A stretch of DNA of 64,000 nt from Microcebus murinus (GCF_040939455.1 NC_134126.1:62001-126000); one strand, 5' to 3'; positions 1 to 14,300 are shown, numbered from the stretch's first letter. Numbers and translations are program-made. Notes: a model not told the origin generated them from the letters alone.

Positions 1-245
1 TCACGGTGCCCAGCCTGCCCAACTCCGGTGGGTGAGTAGACACAGCCACATCCACACAGCACCCTGCCTGACAGTCTTCCATGGGTGTGTGGACACAGCC
101 AGTTCCACACTACGCCCAGCCTGCCCGTCTCGGGTGGGTGTGTGGACACAGCAAGTTCCACACAGCGCCCTTCCTGTCCATCTCCCATGGGTGTGTGGAC
201 ACAGCCAGATCCACACAGTGCCCTGCCTGAAAGTATCCCATGGGT
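1..245. repeat. minisatellite left-edge subtype (GTGTGTGG type)
   Basis: About five copies carrying GGTGTGTGGACACAGC with AGTTCCACAC or AGATCCACAC centres. They resemble the right-hand domain (26201-28754) and block 2 (44055-50217) more than the adjacent copies. This suggests the GTGTGTGG subtype flanks or predates the expanded inner domains. The boundary is approximate. Confidence 0.6.
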
Positions 246-3200
246 GAGTGGACACAGCCAGATCCACACTGCGCCTTGCCTGACCGCCTCCCGTGGGTGA
301 GTGGACACAGCCAGATCCGCACTGCGCCCTGCCTGCCCGTCTGCCGTGGGTGAGTGGACACAGCCAGATCCGCACTGCACCCTGCCTTACCGTCTGCCGT
401 GGGTGAGTGGACACAGCCAGATCCGCACTGCGCCCTGCCTGCCAGTCTGCCGTGGGTCAGTGGACATAGCCAGATCCACACAGCACCCTCTCTGCCCGTC
501 TCCCGTGGGTGAATGGACACAGCCAGATCCACACTGCGCCTTGCCTGCTCGCCTCCCGTGGGTGAGTGGACACAGCCAGATTCGCACTGCACCCTGCATG
601 TCAGTCTGCCGTGGGTGAGTGGACACAGCCAGATCCGCACTGCGCCCTGCCTGCCTGTCTCCCGTGGGACAGTGGACATAGCCAGATCCAACAGCACACT
701 CTCTGCCCGTCTCCCGTGGGTGAGTGGACACAGCCAGATCCACACTGCGCCTTGCAAGACCACCTCCCATGGGTGAGTTGACACAGCCAGATCCGCACTG
801 CGCCCTGCCTGCCCGTCTGCCGTGGGTGAGTGGACACAGCCAGATCCGCACTGCGCCCTGCCTGCCCGTCTGCCGTGGGTCTGTGGACATAGCCAGATCC
901 ACACAGCACCCTCTCTGCCCGTCTCCCGTGGGTGAGTGGACACAGCCAGATCCGCACTGCGCCTTGCCTGACCGCCTCCCGTGGGTGAGTTGACACAGCC
1001 AGATCCGCACTGCGCCCTGCCTGCCCGTCTGCCGTGGGTGAGTGGACACAGCCAGATCCGCACTGCGCCCTGCCTGCCCGTCTGCCGTGGGTCAGTGGAC
1101 ATAGCCAGATCCACACAGCACCCTCTCTGCCCGTCTCCCATGGGTGAGTGGACACAGCCAGATCCGCACTGCGCCCTGCATGCCCGTCTCCCTTGGGTGA
1201 GTGGAAACAGCCAGATCCGCACTGCGCCTTGCCTGACGGTGTGCCGTGGGTGAGTGGACTCAGCCAGATCCGCACTGAGCCCTGCCTGCCAGTTTGCCGT
1301 GGGTCAGTGGACAATGCCATATCCACACAGCACCCTCTCTGCCCGTCTCCGTGGGTGAGTGGACACAGCCAGATCCGCACTGCGCCCTGCCTGCCCGTCT
1401 GCCATGGGTTAGTGGACATAGGCAGATCCACACAGCATCCTCTCTGCCCGTCTCCCGTGGGTGAGTGGACACAACCAGAATCGCATTGCACCTTGCCTGC
1501 CCGTCTCCCCTGGGTTAGTGGACACAGCCAGATCCGCACTGCGCCCTGCCTGCCCGTCTCCCGTGGGTGAGTGGACACAGCCAGATCCGCATTGCGCCCT
1601 GCCTGCCCGTCTGCCGTGGGTGAGTGGACACCGCCAGATCCGCACTGCGCCCTGCTTGCAAGTCTGCCGTGGGTCAGTGGACATAGCCAGATCCACACAG
1701 CACCCTCTCTGCCCGTCTCCCGTGGGTGACTGGACACAGCCAGATCCTCACTGCGCCTTGCCTGCTCGCCTCCCGTGGGTGAGTGGACACAGCCAGATCC
1801 GCATTGCGCCCGGCCTGCCCGTCTGCCGTGGGTGAGTGGACACAGCCAGATCCACACAGCACCCTCTCTGCCCGTCTCACTTGGGTGAGTGGACACAGCC
1901 AGATCCACACTGCGCCTTGCCTGACCGCCTCCCGTGGGTGAGTGGACACAGCCAGATCCGCACTGCGCCCTGCCTGCCCGTCTCCCGTGGGTGAGTGGAC
2001 ACAGCCAGATCCGCACTGCGCCCTGCCTGCCCGTCTGCCGTGGGTGAGTGGACACAGCCAGATCCGCACTGCGCCCTGCCTGCCCGTCTGCCGTGGGTGA
2101 GTGGACACAGCCAGATCCGCACTACGCCCTGCCTGCCCGTCTCCCGTGGGTGAGTGGACACAGCCAGATCCACACTGCGCCCTGCCTGCCCATCCCCCGT
2201 GTGTGAGTGGACACAGCCAGATCCACATTGCGCCCTGCCTGCCCGTCTCCCGTGGGTGAGTGGACACAGCCAGATCCGCACTGCGCCCTTCCTGCCCATC
2301 CACGGTGCGTGAGTTGACACAGCCAGATCCGCACTGAGCCCTGGCTGCCCATCCCCCGTGGGTGAGTTGACACAGCCAGATCCACACTGCGCCCTGCCTG
2401 CCCGTCTCCCGTGGGTGAGTAGACACAGGAAGATCCGCACTGCGCCTTGCCTGCCCGTCTTCCGTGGGTGAGTGGACCCAGCCAGATCCCCACTGCGCCC
2501 TGCCTGACCGTCTGCCGTGGGTGAGTGGACACAGCCAGATCCGTACTGCGCCTTGCCTGCCCGTCTGCCGTGGGTCAAAGGACACAGCCAGATCCACACA
2601 GCACCCTCTCTGCCCGTCTCCCGTGGGTGAGTGGACACAGCCAGATCCACACTGTGACTTGCCTGCCCGTCTCCCATGGGTGAGTGGTCACAGCCAGATC
2701 CGCACTGCGCCCTGCCGGGCCGTCTGCCGTGGGTGATTGGACACAGCCAGATCCGCACTGCGCCCTGCCTGCCCGTCTGCCATGGGTCAGTGGACATAGC
2801 CAGATCCACACAGCATCCTCTCTGCCCGTCTCCCGTGGGTGAGTGGACACAGCCAGATCCACACTGCGCCTTGCCTGCCCGTCTCCCGTGGGTGAGTGGA
2901 CACAGCCAGATCCGCACTGCCCCCTGCCTGACCGTCTGCCGTGGGTGAGTGGACAAAGCCAGATCCGCACTGCGCCCTGCCTGCCCGTCTGCCGTGGGTG
3001 ATTGGACACAGCCAGATCCGCACTGCGCCCAGCCTGCCCGTCTGCCGTGAGTCAGTGGACATAGCCAGATACATACAGCGCCCTCTCTGCCCGTCTCCCG
3101 TGGGTGAGTGGTCACAGCCAGATCCACACTGCGCCTTGCCTGCCCGTCTCCCGTGGGTGAGTGGACACAGCCAGATCCGCACTGCGCCCTGCCTACCCGT

Positions 3201-6200
3201 CTCCCGTGGTTGAGTGGACACAGCCAGATCCGCACTGCACCCTGCCTTACCGTCTGCCGTGGGTGAGTGGACACAGCCAGATCCGCACTGCGCCCTGCCT
3301 GCCAGTCTGCCGTGGGTCAGTGGACATAGCCAGATCCACACAGCACCCTCTCTGCCCGTCTCCCATGGGTGAATGGACACAGCCAGATCCACACTGCGCC
3401 TTGCCTGCTCGCCTCCCGTGGGTGAGTGGACACAGCCAGATTCGCACTGCACCCTGCATGTCAGTCTGCCGTGGGTGAGTGGACACAGCCAGATCCGCAC
3501 TGCGCCCTGCCTGCCTGTCTCCCGTGGGACAGTGGACATAGACAGATCCAACAGCACACTCTCTGCCCGTCTCCCGTGGGTGAGTGGACACAGCCAGATC
3601 CACACTGCGCCTTGCCTGACCACCTCCCGTGGGTGAGTGGACACAGCCAGATCCGCACTGAGCCCTGGCTGCCCATCCCCCGTGGGTGAGTTGACACAGC
3701 CAGATCCGCACTGCGCCCTGCCTGCCCGTCTCCCGTGGGTGAGTAGACACAGGAAGATCCGCACTGCGCATTGCCTGCCCGTCTTCCGTGGGTGAGTGGA
3801 CCCAGCCAGATCCCCACTGCGCCCTGCCTGACCGTCTGCCGTGGGTGAGTGGACACAGCCAGATCCGTACTGCGCCTTGCCTGCCCGTCTGCCGTGGGTC
3901 AAAGGACACAGCCAGATCCACACAGCACCCTCTCTGCCCGTCTCCCGTGGGTGAGTGGACACAGCCAGATCCACACTGTGCCTTGCCTGCCCGTCTCCCA
4001 TGGGTGAGTGGTCACAGCCAGATCCGCACTGCGCAATGCCGGCCCGTCTGCCGTGGGTGATTGGACACAGCCAGATCCGCACTGCGCCCTGCCTGCCCGT
4101 CTGCCATGGGTCAGTGGACATAGCCAGATCCACACAGCATCCTCTCTGCCCGTCTCCCGTGGGTGAGTGGACACAGCCAGTTCTGCATTGCACCTTGCCT
4201 GCCCGTCTCCCCTGGGTGAGTGGACACAGCCAGATCCGCACTGCGCCCTGCCTGCCCGTCTCCCATGGGTGAGTGGACACAGCCAGATCCGCACTGCGCC
4301 CTGCCTGCCCGTCTGCCGTGGGTGAGTGGACACAGCCAGATCCGCACTGCACCCTGCCTGCCCATCCCCCGTGGGTGAGTGGACCAGCCAGATCCACACT
4401 GCGCCCTGCCTGCCCGTCTCCCGTGGGTGAGTGGACACAGCCATATCTGCACTGCGCCCTGCCTGCCCGTCTCCTGTGGGTGAGTGGACACAGCTAGATC
4501 CACACTGTGCCCTGCCTGACCCCCTGCCGTGGGTGAGTGGACACAGCCAGATCCCTACTGCGCCCTGCCTGCCCGTCTGCCGTGTGTGAGTGGACACAGC
4601 CAGATCCGCACTGCGCCTTGCCTGCCCGTCTCCCGAGGGTGAGTGGACACAGCCAGATCCGCACTGCGCCCTGCCTGCCCGTCTGCCGTGGGTGAGTGGA
4701 CACAGCCAGATCCGCACTGCGCCCTGCCTGCCCGTCTCCCGTGGGTGAGTGGACACAGCCAGATCCACACTGCGCCCTGCCTGCCCGTCTCCCTTGGGTT
4801 AGTGGACACAGCGAGATCCGCACTGCGTCCTGCCTGCCCGTCTCCCGTGGGTGAGTGTACACAGCCAGATCCGCACTGCGCCCTGCCTGCCCGTCTCCCG
4901 TGGGTGAGTGGACACAGCCAGATCCGCACTGCGCCTTGCCTGCCCGTCTCCCGTGGGTGAGTGGACATAGCCAGATCCGCACTGCGCCCTGCCTGCCCGT
5001 CTGCCGTGGGTGAGTGGACACAGCCAGATCCGCACTGCGCCCTGCCTGCCCGTCTGCCGTGGGTGAGTGGACACAGCCAGATCCGCACTGCGCCCTGCCT
5101 GCCCGTCTCCCGTGGGTGAGTGGACACAGCCAGATCCACACTGCGCCCTGCCTGCCCATCCCCCGTGGGTGAGTGGACACAGCCAGATCCACACTGCGCC
5201 CTGCCTGCCCATCCCCCGTATTTGAGTGGACACAGCCAGATCCACATTGCGCCCTGCCTGCCCGTCTGCCGTCGGTCCGTGGACATAGCCAGATCCACAC
5301 AGCACCCTCTTTGCCCGTCTCCCGTGGGTGAGTGGACACAGCCAGATCCACACTGCGCCTTGCCTGCCCGTCTGCCGTGGGTGAGTGGACATAGCCAGAT
5401 CCACACAGCACCCTCTCTGCCCGTCTGCCGTGGGTGAGTGGACACAGCCAGATCCGCACTGCGCCTTGCCTGCCCGTCTTCCGTGGGTGAGTGGACACAG
5501 CCAGATCCCCACTGCGCCCTGCCTGACCGTCTGCCGTGGGTGAGTGGACACAGCCAGATCCGCACTGCACCCTGCCTTACCGTCTGCCGTGGGTGAGTGG
5601 ACACAGCCAGATCCGCACTGCGCCCTGCCTGCCAGTCTGCCGTGGGTGAGTGGACACAGCCAGATCCGCACTGCGCCCTGCCTGCCAGTCTCCCGTGGGT
5701 GAGTGGACACAGCCAGATCCGCACTGCGCCCTGCCGGCCCGTCTGCCGTGGGTGATTGGACACAGCCAGATCCGCACTGCGCCCTGCCTGCCCGTCTGCC
5801 ATGGGTCAGTGGACATAGCCAGATCCACACAGCATCCTCTCTGCCCGTCTCCTGTGGGTGAGTGGACACAGCCAGATCTGCATTGCACCTTGCCTGCCCG
5901 TCTCCCCTGGGTTATTGGACACAGCCAGATCCGCACTGCGCCCTGCCTGCCCGTCTCCCATGGGTGAGTGGACACAGCCAGATCCGCACTGCGCCCTGCC
6001 TGCCCGTCTGCCGTGGGTGAGTGGACACAGCCAGATCCGCACTGCACCTTGCCTGCCCTTCCCCCGTGGGTGAGTGGACTCAGCCAGATCCTCACTGCGC
6101 CCTGCCTGCCCGTCTCCCGTGGGTGAGTGGACACAGCCAGATCCGCACTGCGCCCTGCCTGCCCGTCTCCCGTGGGTGAGTGGACTCAGCCAGATCCACA

Positions 6201-8330
6201 CTGCGCCCTGCCTGCCCGTCTCCCGTGGGTGAGTGGACACAGCCAGATCCGCACTGCGCCCTGCCTGCCCGTCTCCTGTGGGTGAGTGGACACAGCCAGA
6301 TCCACACTGCGCCCTGCCTGCCCGTCTCCCGTGGGTGAGTGGACACAGCGAGATCCGCACTGCGTCCTGCCTGCCCGTCTCCCGTGGGTGAGTGTACACA
6401 GCCAGATCCGCACTGCTCCCTGCCTGCCCGTCTCCCGTGGGTGAGTGGACACAGCCAGATCCACACAGCACCCTCTCTGCCCGTCTCCCGTGGGTGAGTG
6501 GACACAGCCAGATCCACACTGCGCCCTGCCTGCCCGTCTCCCGTGGGTTAGTGGACACAGCGAGATCCGCACTGCGTCCTGCCTGCCCGTCTCCCGTGGG
6601 TGAGTGGACACAGCCAGATCCGCACTGCGCCTTGCCTGCCCGTCTCCCGTGGGTGAGTGGACACAGCCAGATCCGCACTGCGCCCTTCCTGACCGTCTGC
6701 CGTGGGTGAGTGGACACAGCCAGATCCGCACTGCGCCCTGCCTACCCGTCTGCCGTGGGTGATTGGACACAGCCAGATCCGCACTGCGCCCAGCCTGCCC
6801 GTCTGCCGTGAGTCACTGGACATAGCCAGATACATACAGCGCCCTCTCTGCCCGTCTCCCGTGGGTGAGTGGACACAGCCAGATCCACACTGCGCCTTGC
6901 CTGCCCGTCTCCCGTGGGTGAGTGGACACAGCCAGATCCGCACTGCGCCCTGCCTGCCCATCCCCCGTGTGTGAGTTGACACAGCCAGATCCGCACTGCG
7001 CCCTGCCTGACAGTCTGCCGTGGGTGAGTGAACACAGCCAGATCCGCACTGCGCCCTGCCTGCCCGTCTGCCGTGGGTCAGTGGACATAGCCATATCCAC
7101 ACAGCACCCTCTCTGCCCGTCTCCCGTGGGTGAGTGGACACAGCCAGATCCACACTGCGCCTTGCCTACCCGTCTCCCCTGGGTGAGTGGACAGAGCCAG
7201 ATCCGCACTGCGCCCTGCCTGCCCGTCTCCCGTGGGTGAGTGGACACAGCCAGATCCGCACTGCGCCCTGCATGCCCCTCTCCCGTGGAAGAGTGGACAC
7301 AGCCAGATCCGCACTGCGCCCTGAGTGCCCGTCTGCCGTGGGTCAGTGGACATGGCCAGATCCACACATCACCCTCTCTACCCGTCTCCCGTGGGTAGTG
7401 GACACAGCCAGATCCACACTGCGCATTGCCTACCCGTCTCCCGTGGGAGAGTGGACACAGCCAGATACGCACTGCGCCCTGCCTGACCATCTGCCGTGGG
7501 TGTGTGGACACAGCCACATCCGCACTACACCCTGCCTGCCCATCTCCCGTGGGTGAGTGGACACAGCCAGATACGCACTGCGCCCTGCATGCCAGTCTCC
7601 CGTGGGTGAGTGGACACAGTCAGATCTGCACTGCGCAATGCCTGATCGTCTGCCGTGGGTGAGTGGACACAGCCAGATGCGCACTGCGCCCTGCCTGCCC
7701 GTCTGCCGTGGGTGAGTGGACACAGCCAGATCCACACTGCGCCCTGCCTGCCCGTCTGCCGTGGGTGAGTGGACACAGCCAGATCCGCACTGCGCCATGC
7801 CTGACCCTCTCCCGTGGGTGAGTGGACACAGCCAGATCCACACTGCACCCTGCCTGCCCGTCTCCCGTGGGTGAGCGGACACAGTCAGATCCGCACTGCG
7901 GCCTGCCTGCCCGTCTGCCGTCGGTCCGTGGACATATTCAGATCCACACAGCACCCTCTCTGCCCGTCTCCCGTGGGTGAGTGGTCACAGCCAGATCCAC
8001 ACTGTGCCTTGCCTGCCCGTCTCCCGTTGGAGAGTGGACACACCCAGATCCGCAATGCGCCCCGCCTGCCCGTCTTCCGTGGCTGAGTGTACACAGCCAG
8101 ATCCGCACTGCGCCCTGCCTGCCCATCTGCCGTGGGTCAGTGGACACAGCCAGATCCACACAGCGCCCTGCCTGCCCGTCTCCCATGGGTGAGTGGACAC
8201 AGCAAAACCACACTGCACCCTGCCTGCCCGTCTCCCATTGGTGTGTGGACACAGCCAGATCCACACAGCGCCCTGCCTGCCCATCTCCCGTGGGTGAGTG
8301 GACACAGCCAAAACCACACAGCACCCTGCC
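246..8330. repeat. minisatellite domain A (AGATCCGCACTGCG type)
   Basis: Copies are dominated by GTGAGTGGACACAGCCAGAT followed by CCGCACTGCGCCCTGCCTGC. They are interspersed with a shorter-motif variant (TCAGTGGACATAGCC with CACAGCACCCTCTCTGCC) that recurs every several units. That recurrence gives an irregular higher-order pattern, and internal segment duplications are listed under findings. The right boundary, where AGATCC gives way to AGTTCCACACAGCG, is gradual around 8200-8400. Confidence 0.8.
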
Positions 8331-11300
8331 TGCCCGTCACCCGTGGGTCAGTGGACACAGCCAGTTCCACACAGGGCCCTACTTGCCCATCAGCCGTAGG
8401 TGAGTGGACACTGCCAGTTCCACACAGCGCCCTACCAGCCTGTCACCCGTGGGTCAGGGGACATAGCCAGTTCCACACAGCGCCCAACCTGCCTCTCTAC
8501 CACGGGTGAGTGGACAGCGCCAGTTCCACACCGTGCCCTGCCTCCCCGTATCCCGTGGGTGAGTGGACACTGCCAGTTCTACACAGCGCCCTACCTGCCC
8601 ATCAACCATCGGTGATTGGACACTGCCAGTTCCACACAGCACCCTACCTGCCTGTCACCCGTGGGTCAGGGGACACAGCCAGTTCCACACAGCGCCCAAC
8701 CTGCCTCTCTACCATGGATGAGTGAACAGTTCCAGTTCCACACCGTGCCCTGCCTGCCCGTCTCCCGTGGGTGAATGGACACTGCCAGTTCCACACAGCG
8801 CCCTACCTGCCCGTCACCCGTGGGTCTGTGGACACAGCCAGTTCCCCACAGTCCCCTACCTGCCCGTCAACCGTCTTTGTGTGGACATTGCCAGTTCCAC
8901 ACTGCGCCATGACAGCCCGTGTCCCGTGTGTGAGTGGACTCAGCCAGTTCAACACAGTGACCTGCCTGCCTGTGTCCCGTGGGTGAGTGGACACTGCTAG
9001 TTCCACACAGCGCCCTACTAGCCTGTCACCCATGGGTCAGTGGACAGAACCAATTCCACACAGCGCCCTACCTGCCATCATCCGTGGGTGAGTGACACTG
9101 CCAGTTCAACACAGCCCCCTGCCTGCCCGTCCCGCGTGGGTGAGTGGACGAAGCCAGTTCCACACAGTGCCTTACCTACCCATCACCCGTGGGTCAGTGG
9201 ACACAGCCCATCCCACAGAGCACCCTACCTTCCTCTCTACAATGGGTGAGTGGACAGCGCCACTTTCACACCGCACCCTGCCTGCCCGTCTCCCGTGGGT
9301 GAGTGGACACTGCCAGTTCCATACAGTGCCCTACCTGCCCATAACCGGTGTGTCAGTAGACACAGCGAGTTCCACACAGCGCCCTACCTGCCCGTCAGCC
9401 GTGGGTGAGTGGACACTGCCAGTTCCACACCGCACCCTGCCTGCCCGTGTCCTGTGGGTAGTGGACACTGCCAGTACAAAACAGCGCCCTGCCTGCCCGT
9501 CTCCCGTGGGTGAGTGGACACAGCCAGTTCCACACAGTGCCTTACCTACCTGTCACCCGTGGGTCAATGGACACAGCCCGGCCCACAGCGAGCCCTACCT
9601 GCCTCTCTACCACGGTGAGTGGACAGCGCCTCTTCCACATAGTGCCCTGCTTGTCCGTTTCCCGTCGTTGATTGGACACTGCCAGTACAAAACAGCGCCC
9701 TGCCTGCCCGTCTCCCGTGGGTGAGTGGACACTGCCAGTTCCACACAGCGCCCTACCTGCCCGTCACCCATGGGTCAGTGGACACAGCCAGTTCCACACA
9801 GCGCCCCACCTGCCCGTCACACGTGGGAGTGTGGACACTGCCAGATCCACACCACGCCCTGCCTGCCCGTGTCTCGTGGGTGAGTGGACACTGCCAGAAC
9901 AAAACAGCGCCCTGCCTGCCCGTCCCCCGTGGGTGAGTGGACAAAGCCAGTTCCACACAGTGCTTTACCTACCCGTCACCCGTGTGTCCGTGGACACAGC
10001 CCGTCCCACAGAGCGCCCTACCTGCCACTCTATCATGGGTGAGTGGACAGCGCCAGTTCCACACCGAGCCCTGCCTGCCCGTCTCCCGTGGGTGATTGGA
10101 CACTGCCAGTTGAACACAGCACCCTGCCTGCCCGTCTCCCGTGTGTGAATGGACACTGCTACTTCCACAGAGCGCCCTACCTGCCTGTCACCCGTGGGTC
10201 AGTGGACACAGCCAGTTCCACACAGCGCCCTACCTGCCCGTCAGCCGTGGGTGAGTGGACACTGCCAGTTCCACACCGCGCCCTGCCTGCCCGTGTCCCA
10301 TTGGTGAGTGGACACTGCCAGTAAAAAACAGCGCCCTGCCTGCCCGTCTCCCGTGTGTGAGTGGACACAGCCAGTTCAACACAGCGATCTGCCTGCCCGT
10401 CTCCCATGGGTGAGTGGACACTGCCAGTTCCACACCGCGCCCTACCGGCCTGTCACCCGTGGGTCAGTGGACAGAGCCAGTTCCACACAGCGCCCTACCT
10501 GCCCGTCACCCGTGGGTCAGTGGACTCAGCCTGTCCCACAGAGCGCCCCACCTGCCTCTCTACCATTTGTGAGTGGACAGCGCCTGTTCCATATTGCGCC
10601 CTGCCTGCCCGTCTCCCATCGGTGAGTGGACACAGCCAGGTCAACACAGTGACTTGCCTGCCCGTCTCCCGTGGGTGAGTGGACACTGCCAGTTCAACAC
10701 ATCTCCCTGCCTGCCCGTCTCCCGTGTGTGAGTGGACACAGCCAGTTCAACACAGCGACCTGCCTGCCTGTCTCCCGTGGGTCAGTGGACACAGCCCGTC
10801 CCACAGGGCACACTACCTGCCTCTCTACCATGGGTGAGTGGACAGCGCCACTTCCACACCGCGCCCTGCCTCCCCGTATCCCGTGGGTGAGTGGACACTG
10901 CCAGTTCCACACAGCGCCCTACCTGCCCAGCAACCGTGGGTGAGTGGACACTGCCAGTTCCACACAGCACCCTACCTGCCTGTCACCCGTGGGTCCGGGG
11001 ACACAGCCAGTTCCACACAGCGCCCAACCTGCCTCTCTACCATGGGTGAGTGGACAGCGCCAGTTCCACACCGTGCCCTGCCTGCCCATCTCCCGTGGGT
11101 GAGTAGACACTGCCAGTTCCACACAGCGCCCTACCTGCCCGTCACCCGTGGGTCTGTGGACACAGCCAGTTCCCCACAGTGCCCTACCTGCCCGTCAACT
11201 GTCTTTGAGTGTACATTGCCAGTTCCACACCGCGCCCTGACTGCCTGTGTCCCGTGTGTGAGTGGACACAGCCAGGTGAACACAGTGACCTGCCTGCCCG

Positions 11301-14300
11301 TCTCCCGTGGGTGAGTGGACTCTGCCAGTTCAACACAGCGCCCTGCCTGCCCGTCTCCCATGTGTGAGCGGACACAGCCAGTTCAACACAACGACCTGCC
11401 TGCCCGTCTCCCGTCGGTGAGTGGACAAAGCCAGTTCCACACAGTGCCTTACCTACCCGTCACCTGTGGGTCAGTGGACACAGCCCGTCCCACAGGGCGC
11501 ACTACCTGCCTCTCTACCATGGGTGAGTGGACAGCGCCAGTTCCACACTGCGCCCTGCCTGCCCCTCTCCCGTGGGTGAGTGGACACTGCCAGTTCCACA
11601 CAGCGCCCTACCTGCCCGTCACCTGTGGGTCATTGGACACAGCCAGTTCCACACAGCACCCTACCTTCCTGTCACCTGAGGGTCAGTGGACATGGCCAGT
11701 TCCACATAGCACCCTACATGCCCGTCAGCCGTGGGTGAGTGGAAACTGCCAGTTCCACACCACGCCCTGCCTGCCCGTGTCCCGTGGGTGAGTGGACACT
11801 GCCAGTACAAAACAGCGCCCTGCCTGCCCGTCTCCCGTGGGAGTGTGGACACGACAAGATCCACACTGCGCTCTGCCAGCCCATCTCCCGTGGGTGAGTG
11901 GACACAGCCAGTTCCACACTGCGCCCTGCCTGCCCATCTCCTGTGCGTGAGTGGACAAGCCAGATCCACAGAGCGCCCTGCCTGCCCGTCTACCGTGAGT
12001 GGCCACAGCCAGTTCCACACAGTGCCCTGCCTGACCGTATCCCTTGGGTGTTTGGAGAGAGCCAGATCCACACAGCGCCCAACCTGCCCATCTCCAGTGG
12101 TTGTGTGGACACAATCAGATCCACACAGAGCTCTGCCTGCCCGTAACCCATGGGTGAGTGGAAACAGTCAGATCCAAACTGCACCCTGCCTGCCCATCTC
12201 CTGTGGGTGAGTAGACATAGTCAGATCAACACTGCGCCCTGCCTGCCCGTCTACAGTGGGTGTGTGGACACGGCCACATCCAGACTGCCCCCTGCCTGAC
12301 CGTCTCCTGAGGGTGTGTGGACAAGCCAGATCCACACTGCGCCCTGCCTGTCCATTTCCCGTGGGTGTTTGGACACGACAAATCTACACTGCGTCCTGCC
12401 AGATCATCTCCCGTGGGTGAGTGGACACAGCCAGATCCACACTGCGCCCTGCGTGCCCGTCTCCCGTGGGAGTGTGGACACGACAAGATCCACACTGCGC
12501 TCTGCCAGCCCATCTCCCGTGGGTGAGTGGACACAGCCAGTTCCACACTGCGCCCTACCTGCCTGTCACCCGTCGGTCAGTGGTCACAGTCAGTTCCACA
12601 CAGCGCCCTAGCTGCCGGTCACCCGTGGGTCAGTGGACACAGCCCGTTCCACAGAGCGCCCTACCTGCCTCTCTACCATGGGTGAGTGGACAGGGCCTGT
12701 TCCACATTGCGCCCTGCCTGCCCGTCTCCCGTCGGTGAGTGGACACAGCCAGTTCCACACAGCGCCCTATCTGCCCGTCTCCCTTGGGTCAGTGGACACA
12801 GCCAGTTCAACTCAGTGACCTGCCTGCCCGTCTCCCGTGGGTAAGTGGACACTGGCATTTCCAAACAGCGCCCTGCCTGCCCGTGTCCCATGGGTGAGTG
12901 GACACTGCCAGTACAAAACGGCGCCCTGCCTGCCCGTTCCCCGTGGGTGAGTGGACAAAGCCAGTTCCACACAGTGCCTTACCGACCGGTCACCCGTGGG
13001 TCAGTGGACACAGCCCGTCCCACAGAGCGCCCTACCTTCCTCTCTACCATGGGTGAGTGGACACTGCCAGATCCACACTGCGCCCTGCCTGCCCGTCTCC
13101 CGTGGGTGAGTGGACACAGCCAGTTCCACCCAGCGCCCTATCTGCCCGTCTCCCTTGGGTCAGTGGACACAGCCAGGTCAACACAGTGACCTGCCTACCC
13201 GTCTCCTGTGGGTGAGTGGACACTGCCAGTTCCACACTGCGCCTGCCTGCCAGTATACCGTGCGTGAGTGGACACAGCCAGGTCAACACAGTGACCTGCC
13301 TGCACGGATCCCGTGGTTGAGTGGACACTGCCAGTTCCACACAGCGCCCTATCTGCCCGTCTGCCGTGGGTCAGTGGACACAGCCAGGTCAACACAGTGA
13401 CCTGCCTGCCCGTCTCCTATGGGTGAGTGGACAATGCCAGTTCAGAACAGCACCCTGCCTGCCCGTATTCCGTGTGTGACTGGACACAGCCAGTTCCTAA
13501 GAGCGCCCTACGTGCCCGTCACCCGTGGGCAGTGGACACAGCCAGTTCCACACAGCGCCCTACCTGCCCGACAACCGTGGGTGAGTGGACACTGCCAGTT
13601 CCACACAGCGCCCTACCTGCCTGTCACCCGTGGGTCAGTGGACACAGCCAGTTCCACACAGCGCACTGCCTGCCCGTCTCCCGTGTGTGAGTGGACACAG
13701 CCAGTTCCAAACAGCGCACTACCTGCCCGTCACCCGTGGGACAGTGGACACAGCCAGTTCCACACAGCGCCCTACCTGCCCGTCAGCCGTGGGTGAGTGG
13801 ACACTGCCAGTTCTACATCACGCCCTACCTCCCCGTGTCCCGTGGGTGAGTGGACAAAGCCAGTTCCACACAGTGCCTTACCGACCCGTCACCCGTGGGT
13901 CAGTGGACACAGCCCGTCCCACAGAGCGCCCTACATGCCTCTCTACCATGGGTGAGTGGACAGCGCCAGTTCCACACCGTGCCCTGCCTGCCCGTCTCCC
14001 GTGGGTGAGTGGACACTGCCAGTTCCACATAGCGCCCTACCTGCCCGTCACCCGTGGGTCTGTGGACACAGCCAGTTCCACATAGCGCCCTACCTGCCCG
14101 TCAACCGTCGGTGAGTGGACACTGCCAGTTCCACACTGCGCCCTAACGGCCCGTGTCCTGTGCGTGAGTGGACACAGCCAGGTCAACACAGTGACCTGCC
14201 TGCCCGTCTCCCGTGTGTGAGTGGACACAGCCAGTTCAACAGAGTGACGTGCCTGCCTGTCTCCCGTGGGTGAGTGGACACAGCCAGGTCAACACAGTGA

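Noticed and set aside
601..2055. 484-codon open frame on the minus strand
   Set aside because: Same minisatellite artefact.
2787..4397. 536-codon open frame on the minus strand
   Set aside because: Lies wholly in the 53-bp minisatellite. Translation is a frame-cycling repeat with no start context, domain or conservation, and overlapping frames are equally open.
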